From JAVBPB01 sp031549965 (GTDB lineage: Bacteria > Bacillota > Clostridia > Lachnospirales > Lachnospiraceae), in the NCBI GenBank assembly GCA_031549965.1, contig JAVBPB010000048.1, positions 62,001 to 126,000 on the forward strand: a DNA stretch of 64,000 bases, in the 5' to 3' direction. The notes beneath the pieces were generated by a model, which ran no database searches, was not told the origin of the DNA, and saw only the letters and a list, made by a program, of their open reading frames with translations. The translations under genes and the position numbers were made by a program. Positions 36,627 to 46,206 of this stretch are shown here, piece by piece; the stretch's first letter is position 1; the number at the start of each line of letters is the position of its first letter.

Positions 36627-36757
36627 TATTCACCTCATATATATTTTTGTAAAATTTTTTATTATATCTAATAATAGATACTTATGCTTAAAAAGTATTA
36701 TATCATAATAAAATCAATTGTAAAGAAATAATAATTAAGATTTAATTACTTCAAAAT

Positions 36758-36801
36758 ATAAGACTGAAAAATTCCATTTATTTTGGATTTTCCAGTCTTA
36801 T
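36758..36801 (-). terminator. Terminator after chemoreceptor gene
   Basis: ATAAGACTG and CAGTCTTAT plus adjoining A/T pairs form a long stem just after the chemoreceptor stop. The T run is weak beyond the stem. Confidence 0.75.
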
Positions 36802-36810
36802 ATAACAACC

Positions 36811-38955
36811 TTAATATTTATCAAATCCATTATCTGTAAGACTTATTAACTTCTTTTTCTTACTTGGTTTTGACTCCTTTAAATCTGTTTTTGTTTTACT
36901 TGATAGTTTAAATTTATTTACTAACTCTTCAAGCATTGCAGATTGTCCACTTAATTCCTGTGAAGCTGCTGCACTTTGTTCTGCTGTTGCACTATTTTGC
37001 TGTACAACAATATTAACTTGAGAAATATTTTTAGTGATTTCAGTAATTGAGCTTAGTTGCTCTTTTGAAGATTTTGAAATATTAATTACAATATCACTAC
37101 TTTTATTAACTCCTTCTACAATATCATGAAGAGAAGCGGATGTTTCGTTTGCAATTTTAACTCCAATTTGTGCCTTTTCAATACTATTTGCAATTAATTC
37201 GCCTGTTTCCCTAGCTGCATCTGCACTCTTTGCTGCCAGATTACGTACCTCTTCTGCTACAACAGCAAACCCTTTACCGTGTGTTCCTGCTCTTGCAGCT
37301 TCAACCGCTGCATTAAGTGCAAGTATATTAGTTTGAAATGCTATATCATCTATTACCTTAATTACTTTATTAATTACTTGACTAGCTTCATTAATTTGAG
37401 TAACCGCTGTAACCATTTCATCCATTTGTACACTGCCCTTTTGAGCAATTTGCTTAATATCTTGTGCTAGTCTTTCTGCATCATTTGCCATACTGGAATT
37501 ATTATCAGTATTACTTGATATTACTTCAATGTTATTTGATAGTTCTTTTATTGATTCTGCCTGTTCAGTTGAGCCTTGTGCTAAAACCTGAGCTGCATGT
37601 GCTATTTGATTTGAGCCTGCTGCAACTTGATATGTAGATTGATTTATCTGACTAAACATTTCATTTAAATTAATTATCATAGTTTTTAGAGAGTTTCCAA
37701 TAGTATCTATTTCAGAAATAGTATTTATTGAGATGGACAAATCTCCTTTGGAAACGGCTTCTAATTGATTACTAATGTAAACAAACCTTTCAAGCATCTG
37801 AGAAAATGCCTTAATTGATGTACCAATTTCATCCTTACTTAAAGAAGCTTCTTCTAATTCTTTTGACATTTCTTTTGTGAAAATTAAATTTCCTGTATCT
37901 TTTACTTTATCAATAACTTCCTTCATTTTTCTTACAGGTCTTGTTATTCCATTAGTAATAATTACTGCAATAATAGCTGATGATGCAATAGCTATTCCAA
38001 TTATTATTATTATTATGGTTATAGATAATTTTAATCTAGTAACTGTATCATCTACTTCATTGGCTACAGAATCATCTAAGGAAATCATTAATTTATCTGC
38101 AACTGAAATAGTTGCCTCTGATTTTAAAGCTGCCTGATCGATAAAATTGTCGTGATTAATTACTGTTTCTCTATATCTAATTACTAAATCTTTATATTTT
38201 TTTGCCGCATCTAGTATTGTTGATGTTAGGTCTTTTACTTCTTGTCTCCTTGCTTCCAATAAATAAGCTTCTAATGTATCTATTGTAGTATCTAATATAT
38301 CTATAGTTTCCTGATAATAGGTTTCAACATCAAGAAAACCTGTCATAACTGTAGTATATTTTACTACTTTTTCTAATTGAATATTTACATTATTCATGTT
38401 TTCAATCATATTTACTCTTCTATATCTGTCTGAAAGTGTAATCTCTTTTTCCATTTCATCACGAATAGTTTGCATCTGCAAATCTACCAGACCTTTTGAT
38501 TTTAGCATTTCCTGCTCTTGCATTAGCATATCACTAATAATCTGATCCATATCCAAATTACACTGCTGAACGCTATCAACCACTTCATACCATTCATTTT
38601 TTAATTGTTCCGTTTGTTTTAATTGTTCAGTGTAGACATCTAGTTGTTTATATTCATCTATATATCCAATCATTTGAGTAATAATCTCATCTAATTTTGT
38701 ATTATTTTCTTTAGCTTTATTGTACGCTTCATTATTAGATTCTAAATATATAATCCTTGCATTAATTCTTGCCTCATAAAAATTAAAAATTAAATTTTTA
38801 CACATTGTTTGAATAGTGGAATAATTATCTATTGCATTAACTTTCTCAATGACCATATTATTTGACATACTAACCAGTACGCATATTAGTATCATTATCG
38901 CAATAGTTCCACCAAATCCAACCATCAGCTTTTGAACTATTTTTAAATTCTTCAT
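36811..38955 (-). CDS. Methyl-accepting chemotaxis protein with 4HB-type sensor
   Basis: This protein has about 714 residues, starting at ATG 38955 behind AGGAGG. Helix 1 (about 10-32) and helix 2 (about 305-328) flank a long helical ligand-binding region of four-helix-bundle type. A HAMP domain (ITRPVRKMKEVI) and the conserved signalling hairpin (KVIDDIAFQTNILALNAAVEAARAGTHGKGFAVVAEEVRNLA) follow. It reports ligands to CheA. The last residues, SLTDNGFDKY, resemble the end of the other chemoreceptor here (SLEDNFGKY). Ligand unknown. Confidence 0.92.
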   Translation of the reverse strand: MKNLKIVQKLMVGFGGTIAIMILICVLVSMSNNMVIEKVNAIDNYSTIQTMCKNLIFNFYEARINARIIYLESNNEAYNKAKENNTKLDEIITQMIGYIDEYKQLDVYTEQLKQTEQLKNEWYEVVDSVQQCNLDMDQIISDMLMQEQEMLKSKGLVDLQMQTIRDEMEKEITLSDRYRRVNMIENMNNVNIQLEKVVKYTTVMTGFLDVETYYQETIDILDTTIDTLEAYLLEARRQEVKDLTSTILDAAKKYKDLVIRYRETVINHDNFIDQAALKSEATISVADKLMISLDDSVANEVDDTVTRLKLSITIIIIIIGIAIASSAIIAVIITNGITRPVRKMKEVIDKVKDTGNLIFTKEMSKELEEASLSKDEIGTSIKAFSQMLERFVYISNQLEAVSKGDLSISINTISEIDTIGNSLKTMIINLNEMFSQINQSTYQVAAGSNQIAHAAQVLAQGSTEQAESIKELSNNIEVISSNTDNNSSMANDAERLAQDIKQIAQKGSVQMDEMVTAVTQINEASQVINKVIKVIDDIAFQTNILALNAAVEAARAGTHGKGFAVVAEEVRNLAAKSADAARETGELIANSIEKAQIGVKIANETSASLHDIVEGVNKSSDIVINISKSSKEQLSSITEITKNISQVNIVVQQNSATAEQSAAASQELSGQSAMLEELVNKFKLSSKTKTDLKESKPSKKKKLISLTDNGFDKY

Positions 38956-39155
38956 AAAAATCCTCCTGTATGTAATATTCTTTAGATAATAATATTCTAA
39001 CACATTATGGCGATACAGGCAATATTTATTCTAAATTCTAATAAGAGTGTTAATTAGTTCGACAGTGCCACATCTATTTCATAGTCCTCCATCAATTCAA
39101 CACCTAAATTATCAAAAACCCATTCTCCTTATTCAGCACTCTAAGTATTTATGCA

Positions 39156-39189
39156 CAAAAAACCTAGCAAACTATTATGTTTACTAGGA
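39156..39189 (-). terminator. Host terminator left behind the tRNA 3' fragment
   Basis: CCTAGTAAAC/GTTTGCTAGG-type pairing around ATAATA is followed by TTTTTTG on the minus strand. It lies right after the left 42-bp tRNA repeat, so it is probably the original tRNA-fMet terminator, now 5.3 kb away from the intact tRNA. Confidence 0.75.
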
Positions 39190-39197
39190 TCTTTTAA

Positions 39198-39239
<42 letters not shown>

Positions 39240-39539
39240 GGCGTTTTACCCTTGTTTTTTGGATTGATAATTTCCTTAAATATCAGACTAAAAGCCTTGG
39301 TTTACTGCCTTTTTTAAGTTTTTTATTCAATTGGAAAGGAAATTACCGAGTCATTAATTTAGGTAGTTTGTTAGAAAAATTGTTAGAAATCTTGTTCAAT
39401 AATAATTAACTGTTTCTGTTTGTTTATCAAGGCACATTCTGGCTTTTTCCAAAGCCTTAATCAGTTTATTTTGAAAGACCAATTTTATGGATCTATGCCT
39501 GATTTTATAAAACAAAACTTCAGATTAAATCACTAATTT

Positions 39540-41105
39540 TTAACAACGTTTATAAATTGCATTATTTGTATTTCCATCAGACTTTAAAACGCCAATATCA
39601 TCCAGTTTTTTCAAATACCTCCATGCTGTCGCCGATGATCTCCCTGTCAATTCTTCCGCCTTTTGCGTTGTAATTTCCTCATTGCTTTCTAAATACTCTA
39701 TTATTGGTAATAGTTTATTATAGTCTTTAGCTTTTAGAACTTCTTTCAAAACTTCTTTCAAACTTCTTTCATTTTTTTGAATGGAGTTTGAAACTCCATT
39801 CATTGAATGAGACATTTTTTGTGCTAATGCATTTTCACTTTCATTATACCCTTTTAAAAATCCTTCGTGTATAAACAATCTTGATATAAAATAACTGCGA
39901 ATATCATCTGTTTCAAACTCCGGTTTTGGTGAGCCGTTAGTCTCCAGAGCATTAATAATCTTCTTAAATCCTGTATTTCTTCCCTCAGTTAAATGCAATT
40001 CTTTTAGGAAATCACCTATTCTGCGGTTTCGGTATCTTCTATTTGACACACGATAGTTTTTTAATCCCTCTATTGTTACTGAACGATCTGGTCCTGGGAA
40101 ACTTACGATTTCTATTCTGTCATTTTCCACTCGAACTTCAATCGGTTCTCGCTCATCATATGCACGATGATATACTGCATTTGATAAGGCTTCCTCTACT
40201 GCTGCAAATGGGTAGTTAAAGAATCTATCTGATTCTGCTCTATCTGGATGTTTTACAACTTTTTCAGTAATAATTGTATTTCTGATATACTGCAACGCAT
40301 CTCTTAACTGCTGCTGTATTGGTCCTCTGAATATCTGCTCAATAATATCATTGCCACCTAAACCATCTGGGAATTGAACAACATCAATCTGTGTATATGG
40401 AAAAAACTTATCAGGTTCCATGCAAAAAAACATTAACCCTACATTCTTAGGTTTTGTATATTCGGGAAGATTACTGATGATATTCATATCACTGCATACT
40501 TCAATAAAATCTCCTTTTTTTGATTTTTCATATAATGAACTTTTTACCTCTTTTAAATAATTTTGGATAAGGGTTATATTTAGGTCGGATATTTCAGCCT
40601 GATGATTGACACGATCATCAAAAGGAACTCTATTTGCCAGATTAAATAAATCCTTTTCCTCATCATCAGATGGCTCTATTGTATTTGACGCCTTTCGAAT
40701 ATAGTGGATACGTTCCTTATTATCCTTTGCCATAGTTTTAGGAGATGAATATGGTCTACTATCACCACCAGGGCACCAAAGAACAATGAATTTCTTATTT
40801 TCAAAGTCACATACTTCCACTATTGGCATATACCGAGGTCTAAGCATCTTACATTTTGATAAAATGCTTTTCTGATATGCATCAATCTTATCTACTGGAA
40901 CACCTTTTAACGGATTAATAGGTTGTCCGTCCACTTCTTCAACACCTATGACAATATAACCACCACCCCAATTATCAAGGTCATTTGCAAACGCACAAAC
41001 AGTTTTCAAAGAAGCTTCTGCATCCCATGTTTCTTTAAATTCTATTCTTGCCCATTCAACTACATCTCCTGATAGTAATGTTTTTATATTTGTAGGTATC
41101 GCCAT
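39540..41105 (-). CDS. Schlafen/AlbA_2-domain ATP-binding transcriptional regulator-like protein
   Basis: This protein has about 521 residues, starting at ATG 41105 behind AAGGAAG; a GTG lies nine bases earlier. The N-terminal AlbA_2 (Schlafen-like) domain shows EWARIEFKETWD, VCAFANDLDNWGGGYIVIGVEE. A central ATP-binding domain shows YPFAAVEEALSNAVYHRAYDEREPIEV and RNRRIGDFL. A C-terminal winged helix shows ITTQKAEELTGRSSATAWRYLKKL. Such proteins are common in defence islands, but their biochemical role is mostly unknown. It is the only intact large gene of the tRNA-fMet island. Confidence 0.85.
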   Translation of the reverse strand: MAIPTNIKTLLSGDVVEWARIEFKETWDAEASLKTVCAFANDLDNWGGGYIVIGVEEVDGQPINPLKGVPVDKIDAYQKSILSKCKMLRPRYMPIVEVCDFENKKFIVLWCPGGDSRPYSSPKTMAKDNKERIHYIRKASNTIEPSDDEEKDLFNLANRVPFDDRVNHQAEISDLNITLIQNYLKEVKSSLYEKSKKGDFIEVCSDMNIISNLPEYTKPKNVGLMFFCMEPDKFFPYTQIDVVQFPDGLGGNDIIEQIFRGPIQQQLRDALQYIRNTIITEKVVKHPDRAESDRFFNYPFAAVEEALSNAVYHRAYDEREPIEVRVENDRIEIVSFPGPDRSVTIEGLKNYRVSNRRYRNRRIGDFLKELHLTEGRNTGFKKIINALETNGSPKPEFETDDIRSYFISRLFIHEGFLKGYNESENALAQKMSHSMNGVSNSIQKNERSLKEVLKEVLKAKDYNKLLPIIEYLESNEEITTQKAEELTGRSSATAWRYLKKLDDIGVLKSDGNTNNAIYKRC

Positions 41106-41140
41106 ATAATTCACTTCCTTTTATTTTTTACAAAAAAAGT

Positions 41141-42261
41141 TTATATTCTATAATTATCTTTTAATTTCTTAAATGTTGATGCACTTATTATATAAAGATT
41201 ACCTCTACTTCTTGTCAACGCAACATACAATTTATTTATTGTTGAAGTTGAAATACCTTTTATATTAAATTCATCTTTATCTAAATTATCAAATTTTTCA
41301 GTTAGTATTACACATGAATTATCAACTGTATCCCCTTTAGAATAAGACCAATTCATTGCATTAAATGTATATTTTGTAGCATCCATATAAACTAATTTTA
41401 AAATATTGGGATTTTCGATAATATCCTTTGCATTATCATCACCCCATATAACTGTACCAAAGTTATCTCCAGATGATTGAATACTTATACCAAGTTTTTT
41501 CTGTACATACTGGCATATATTGGGAGAACATCGTCTAGACTTATTCAAAGTATCTGAATCTACTTTAAAGTTATGCATTTCTATTTCTTTTATAAATTCT
41601 TCGTACATAATATCCACTTTACCTTTTTTAAACGGTTTTCCAGAATTATTCATGCCTGAAACTGAATGTTGATGATAATCTCCAACCATTAATATACACT
41701 GAAGATGCTTCGCCACCGACATAATCAGTTCATAATCATGCTTTCTAAAATCCTGAAATTCATCTATCAACACCTGATCATAAAACAAATTAATTGATTT
41801 TGCTACTCTTTTACACAAAGAATTACGCCCATTCTTTACTTGTATTATTAATTCTGACAGTGTTGAACAATAATATTGATTATTTCGAGATACATAATGT
41901 TCTAGTTGATCTTTCGCTACATATTTCCTATTTGAAACCATATTACCCTTATCATTCTTTAAACGTTGTGGCGGTGGGTCAATCATTGTGATACCTTTAC
42001 TCAAAAATTCTGTGCATCCAAAATGTTGTAATATTGAAGGCTCATATGGACAAAGCATATAGCGATACACAAAAGAATCAAACGTCATTACATTAGTAAG
42101 TTCAGTAACTTTTCCATAGGCATCAACTAATTCTCTTTTTATATTGTGTATATTCTCGTTTGAAAAAGCCAAGATTAAATTTTTCTTGTTTTCATTAATC
42201 GTATGACATATATGATGGTTTTACCAGCTCCCGCTACTGCTAATATTACTCGTTTATTCAT
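41141..42261 (-). pseudogene. UvrD/GajB-like helicase, frameshifted
   Basis: The main frame (343 codons to 42172) lacks its start. Residues further upstream continue in another frame: ATG at 42261 gives MNKRVILAVAGAGKT (Walker A) and stops after 28 codons, while the other frame reads ICHTINENKKNLILAFSNENI into the main body. A single-base indel near 42205-42215 therefore broke the gene. Motifs include VLIDEFQDF (Walker B) and KLYVALTRSRGNLYI (motif VI). The ATG overlaps the upstream nuclease remnant, giving the OLD nuclease-UvrD helicase order of Gabija-type systems. The start, frame shift and fold are read directly; the system name is inference. Confidence 0.78.
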
Positions 42262-42658
42262 GTTATTGCATCCTCTACATACTTTGGCATTATAAAAGTT
42301 CGTCCAGACATCAACATCTGATATGCTGTATCTACTTTATTATTCAGCATCTTCCCAAGTACAGCACCATAATCCTTTTCATGAAAAAGATATTTAGCTC
42401 CAGCTTGAATTTTAACTAATTCGTCCAATATAGTCTGATTAATATGATAAACACATACTTCCCATGTCCACTTCTCAATATCTTCTCCCATAAAAATATG
42501 TTGTTGTGTATTATCTTTATTAAATTGTACTGCTTCATCTATCTACTTTTTCCAGCTTCATTTTCTCCAACAAGTATGTTCATATGCTCGTTGAATTCAA
42601 TATCTAATAAAGGGAATTTTTTATATCCTTCAATATGTAATGATTTTATATAATTCAA
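42258..42658 (-). pseudogene. OLD-family nuclease (GajA-like) remnant with large internal deletion
   Basis: From a TTG at 42658 (after GGAAGGAG) the frame reads an OLD/AAA-type N-terminus (IKSLHIEGYKKFPLLDIEF, then Walker A GENEAGKS) and stops at 42543. A shifted frame then continues with VQFNKDNTQQHIFMGEDIEKW, QAGAKYLFHEKDYGAVLGKMLNN and PKYVEDAIT to 42258, which looks like a nuclease C-terminus. Several hundred residues of ATPase and Toprim core are missing. It is not functional. It directly precedes, and its stop overlaps the start of, the helicase pseudogene. Confidence 0.72.
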
Positions 42659-43203
42659 TGATAATACTCCTTCCTATTTCTCGTATTTATTATCTTTTGC
42701 AACACATCTGCACACGGCACCACCCAATGTTCTACCAAATCATATTATTTATTCAAAGTTCACACTATGTCATAACCATTTGTAGAGCATAATATATATC
42801 ATCTGGTGAGTGCTTATGTTTACTCAATAGTTTCCTCTGGATCTCTTGAAATATCAGCACTTTCAAAAAGCATTGAATGTATGCATTCTCTAAATGCTAT
42901 GACACTCTAATGTTCATTAATGCATATCTAAGTATAAACTTAACATTTCATGTCACCTTTAGTTTTAACAATTTCAATAATGATATGTAACTAATTTCAT
43001 ACTCTGGAAAAAATTAAAATATGCTATATATATAATATCACATTTTTTTACAAAAGACAGCCTAATTTTCTTTAAAATATATTTAGCAAGTACCCTTTAT
43101 TATTATTCTCTATAACTGATTATAATTATTTATATCACAGGTCTTTTCGACTTTAATTTGCTAACAAGTAAACTTTAATTTTTTTTATTATATATAGTAC
43201 AAA
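42659..43203. other. Non-coding stretch inside island
   Basis: About 545 very AT-rich bases with no convincing frame, RNA gene or repeat. It probably holds decayed sequence upstream of the nuclease remnant; I see nothing else that can be supported. Confidence 0.5.
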
Positions 43204-43235
43204 AAAAGTGTTGAAATAATCTCAACACTTTTTTA
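43204..43235 (-). terminator. Intrinsic terminator inside island
   Basis: AGTGTTGA and TCAACACT form a perfect 8-bp stem flanked by A and T runs, just after the stop at 43242 on the minus strand. Confidence 0.85.
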
Positions 43236-43241
43236 TGTATT

Positions 43242-43972
43242 TTAATAATCAAAAGTCTCTAAAGGCTTAATTAAACTCCCCGCCAAAACAACAACCAATG
43301 TTTGTCCACCTTGAGTATTGTCAAAGCTACTTGTGCTTAGTGGAAGCCCATATATAGTAAGCTCGTCATTCTCATAAACACCATCAAGTCTACCTATGTA
43401 GAAGGTAAAATACTGATAGCCATATTCATCAGCCAAATTTAGGCTTGTCAAATATAAATTCGATCTACACCTAGTATCATCTTTAAAGCATTTGATACAA
43501 CTGCTCTACCTATGTAAGTTGATGCTCCTGATCCTAAAATGGAGCTTACCATTGCTGTAAAAACGGCTTTTTCTAATGAAACTCCAAATACTGAAGTAAT
43601 TCCGGAAAGCATAGATATTTGCATTGGTATAATTGCCATTGAATCTGAAAATGGTATAGGCATAAATCCCGCAGCAAAGGTTGTTGTTATAAAAGTATTA
43701 GCCCATCTTTTAGCTGCCTTTACTTTTGCCTCTATATCTATTTTTTGTGCATTAATGAATGCTTTTTGTGCTGAATCAGGAAGTATACTTGCAGTTAATC
43801 CAATTAATTCTTGTAATCCATAAGCTTCAATATGTCCATTATTTACTTCAAAATTTTCAGCCAAAATAGGTACTACGCCAACAATATTTAAATTTAATTC
43901 ATTAATGTATTTTTTTAGTTTCTTTGCATTTTCCTTAGAAATGGACTGTGTTAAAACCATGATTATAGGCAC
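43242..43972 (-). pseudogene. GTPase/DUF697-like fragment and downstream fragment
   Basis: Frame 43448-43972 reads like the C-terminal part of a dynamin/YcjF-like GTPase: VPIIMVLTQ (in place of the G4 motif), then a helical region with AKRWANTFITTTFAAGFMPIPFSDSMAIIPMQISM. The P-loop half is missing, and upstream codons run open without a start. A second short frame (43242-43451), from a TTG without a ribosome binding site, overlaps its end; it could be frameshifted sequence or a separate relic. Both lie in the tRNA island and are probably non-functional. Confidence 0.6.
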
Positions 43973-44038
43973 ATTTGTAATAGTGCAAAATAATAGTAAC
44001 TTTATTCATTCCTACTCTTACACTTTTATTTATATTTC

Positions 44039-44392
44039 TCAACTATTAAAATAAATTTCCCAGCATTTAGGTTCATATAAGATATCTTCTATATCTTCAT
44101 AACTATATCCATATTCTAAAAGCATATAAACACAGCTTTCGGATACCCCTATACTTTTAGCATAATTAATAATATCTCCCAAATATTGTTCTTCTAAGGA
44201 ACTTATATCTTCTTCATTTGTATTCACCATAAAATCATCAAATCTCACAAATCTTATATAACTACTGTCATACTTATAAGCATCTATAGCTAAATTATTA
44301 CATTCAAACAAATCTCTACATACCCTCCCATCTGAATCAATCTTTAAAATTTCTCCTATTTCTATTTTTATCTTATTAAATTTTTCTGTCAT
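44039..44392 (-). CDS. Small unknown protein in island
   Basis: This 117-residue acidic protein is not recognised. It has no signal peptide or membrane segment. IGVSESCVYMLLEYGYSYEDIEDILYEP resembles a short helical motif of the kind found in toxin or immunity proteins, but nothing specific can be claimed. No good ribosome binding site precedes the ATG. It may be a genuine small gene or an inactive relic near the island end. Confidence 0.4.
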   Translation of the reverse strand: MTEKFNKIKIEIGEILKIDSDGRVCRDLFECNNLAIDAYKYDSSYIRFVRFDDFMVNTNEEDISSLEEQYLGDIINYAKSIGVSESCVYMLLEYGYSYEDIEDILYEPKCWEIYFNS

Positions 44393-44505
44393 TTTAAGTT
44401 TATCTAATGATGATTTTAAAATATTTTCTGTAGAAGCATATTTTTATATAAAAATACCTTTTGTTAGAAAAGTGTTAGAAAAGACATCATTACTAATTAT
44501 TTAAG

Positions 44506-44541
44506 AACAAAAAGAAGCCTTGCAAATGCACTGTTTACAAG
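44506..44541 (-). terminator. Terminator after tRNA-fMet on the island side
   Basis: CTTGTAAA and TTTGCAAG pair (one G-U) around CAGTGCA, followed by a T-rich tract (CTTCTTTTTG). It would end the tRNA transcript at the island boundary. Confidence 0.75.
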
Positions 44542-44552
44542 ACTTTCAAGAG

Positions 44553-44626
<74 letters not shown>

Positions 44627-44774
44627 TCGATATTTAACAACACAACTATTATAAATCTTATTTAAAAATTTGTCAACTAATTTTTTACAAAATATAAGTG
44701 AGACATTTTCACAAAAGGTTAATATATTCTATTATTATTTAAAATAAGCATCTTTTAAATACTTAATTGCATCT

Positions 44775-45310
44775 TTATTTTTCATCAATTATAAGCTCTG
44801 ACGGTCTTTCTTCTAAAATAAACCATTTGTAATTACATTCAAGGAGTGCATTAGCTTTTAAATAAGATAATTCGTAAAAATCAAGATAAATTGAATCTTT
44901 ATTTTTATTATTTGTACCATTATATTCATTAAATGTCAAAATAATTACTAAACCATTCATTACATATTGATATGGATACATCATTATCCTCTGCAATAGT
45001 TTTACTCTTCTCAGCAATCCTAAATTGTTCTTGCATAGCTTTAAAATAATTTTCTAGCATTACTACTACTACTACTTCATCATCATTAATAATTTTTTTA
45101 GTTTTATAATTTAACTCAAACTTTTTAACATCAGATATATTTAATTTTAAATCTGAGTTGCTTAACTTAAAACCTATTACTAATATTCTTATATGCTTAT
45201 TCCTATAGTTTTTATCAATTTCATCTTCAATTAGGCATCCACAATAAATACATACATCTACTTTATCACTAACCTCATTAATTACATTTTGGACAATTAA
45301 CTAATGCCAT
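44775..45310 (-). pseudogene. Zinc-ribbon protein, frameshifted
   Basis: ATG at 45310 behind GAGGAG reads MALVNCPKCN and stops. A shifted frame continues VINEVSDKVDVCIYCGCLIEDE, then a soluble region with RILVIGFKLSNSDLKLN and VVVVVMLENYFKAMQEQ. Sequence after about 44960 moves to a third frame ending at 44775. Two CxxC pairs suggest a zinc ribbon. At least one indel, probably two, breaks the frame, unless sequencing error is to blame. Function unknown. It is divergent from the VanR-like gene. Confidence 0.6.
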
Positions 45311-45347
45311 AACCACCACTCCTCTTATACTATAAAACCACATTACT

Positions 45348-45367
45348 TTACAAGTATTGTCTTGTAA
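45348..45367. promoter_or_regulatory. 7-6-7 inverted repeat upstream of VanR-like gene
   Basis: TTACAAG (45348-45354) and CTTGTAA (45361-45367) are perfect inverted halves separated by TATTGT. Spacing suits binding by a dimeric regulator. It lies between the divergent zinc-ribbon pseudogene and the VanR-like gene and may be its own control site. Confidence 0.4.
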
Positions 45368-45510
45368 CTTCAGATCAAACATCAACACTACTGTTTCTAT
45401 TTATTAAATATCTTATGCTACGTATCTGCATTCTAAACCCATCAAAATTTTTCTTTCTTGCAACTTTATCCTTTTTATCATATAATACTAACCAAAGGAA
45501 GGTAATTAGC

Positions 45511-46206
45511 ATGAATATTTTAGTTGTAGACGATGAAAAGCCAATTGCAGATTTAGTTGAACTATATTTAACTAATGAAGATTATACTGTATACAAGTTT
45601 TATAATGGATCAGATGCCATAAAATCATTAGAAAACATTTCCTATGATTTGGCAATATTAGACGTAATGTTACCTGATATTAATGGATTTACCATATGTA
45701 AAAAAATTAGAGAAAAATACTTCTTTCCAATTATTTTACTTACTGCAAAAGTAGAAGACATGGACAAAATAACAGGTTTAACATTCGGAGCAGATGATTA
45801 TGTAACTAAGCCATTTAATCCTTTAGAACTTATTGCCAGAGTAAAAACCCAGTTGCGAAGATATATAAAATACAATCAAAATCATACGGACAATGCTCCA
45901 AATGAAATTGTAGAATTTGACTTTCTTGGGCTTATTATTAACAAAGAAACCCATAAATTCACACTTTACGGTAAAGAAGTTTCTTTAACTCCAATTGAAT
46001 TTTCCATACTATGGTATTTATGCGAAAACAAAGGAAAAGTAGTGCCCTCAGAAGAATTATTTGAAACTGTATGGAACGAAAAATATTTAGATAGCAATAA
46101 CACTGTCATGGCACATATTGCCCGATTGCGTGAGAAAATGAACGAGTCTTCCCGTAATCCAAAATTCATAAAAACTGTTTGGGGAGTTGGGTATACCATT
46201 GAATAA
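45511..46206 (+). CDS. VanR-like OmpR-family response regulator
   Basis: The ATG at 45511 (AAGGAAGG upstream) gives 231 residues, the usual VanR length. The receiver shows the acidic pair at residues 7-8, phospho-acceptor D51 in LAILDVMLPDINGF, and TKPFNPLELIARV. The C-terminal winged helix shows LTPIEFSILWYLCENKGKVVPSEELFETVW and KTVWGVGYTIE. It should be phosphorylated by the kinase that overlaps its end. No vanHAX resistance genes are in the window, so the regulated target is probably the VanZ-carboxypeptidase gene downstream. Confidence 0.9.
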   Translation: MNILVVDDEKPIADLVELYLTNEDYTVYKFYNGSDAIKSLENISYDLAILDVMLPDINGFTICKKIREKYFFPIILLTAKVEDMDKITGLTFGADDYVTKPFNPLELIARVKTQLRRYIKYNQNHTDNAPNEIVEFDFLGLIINKETHKFTLYGKEVSLTPIEFSILWYLCENKGKVVPSEELFETVWNEKYLDSNNTVMAHIARLREKMNESSRNPKFIKTVWGVGYTIE

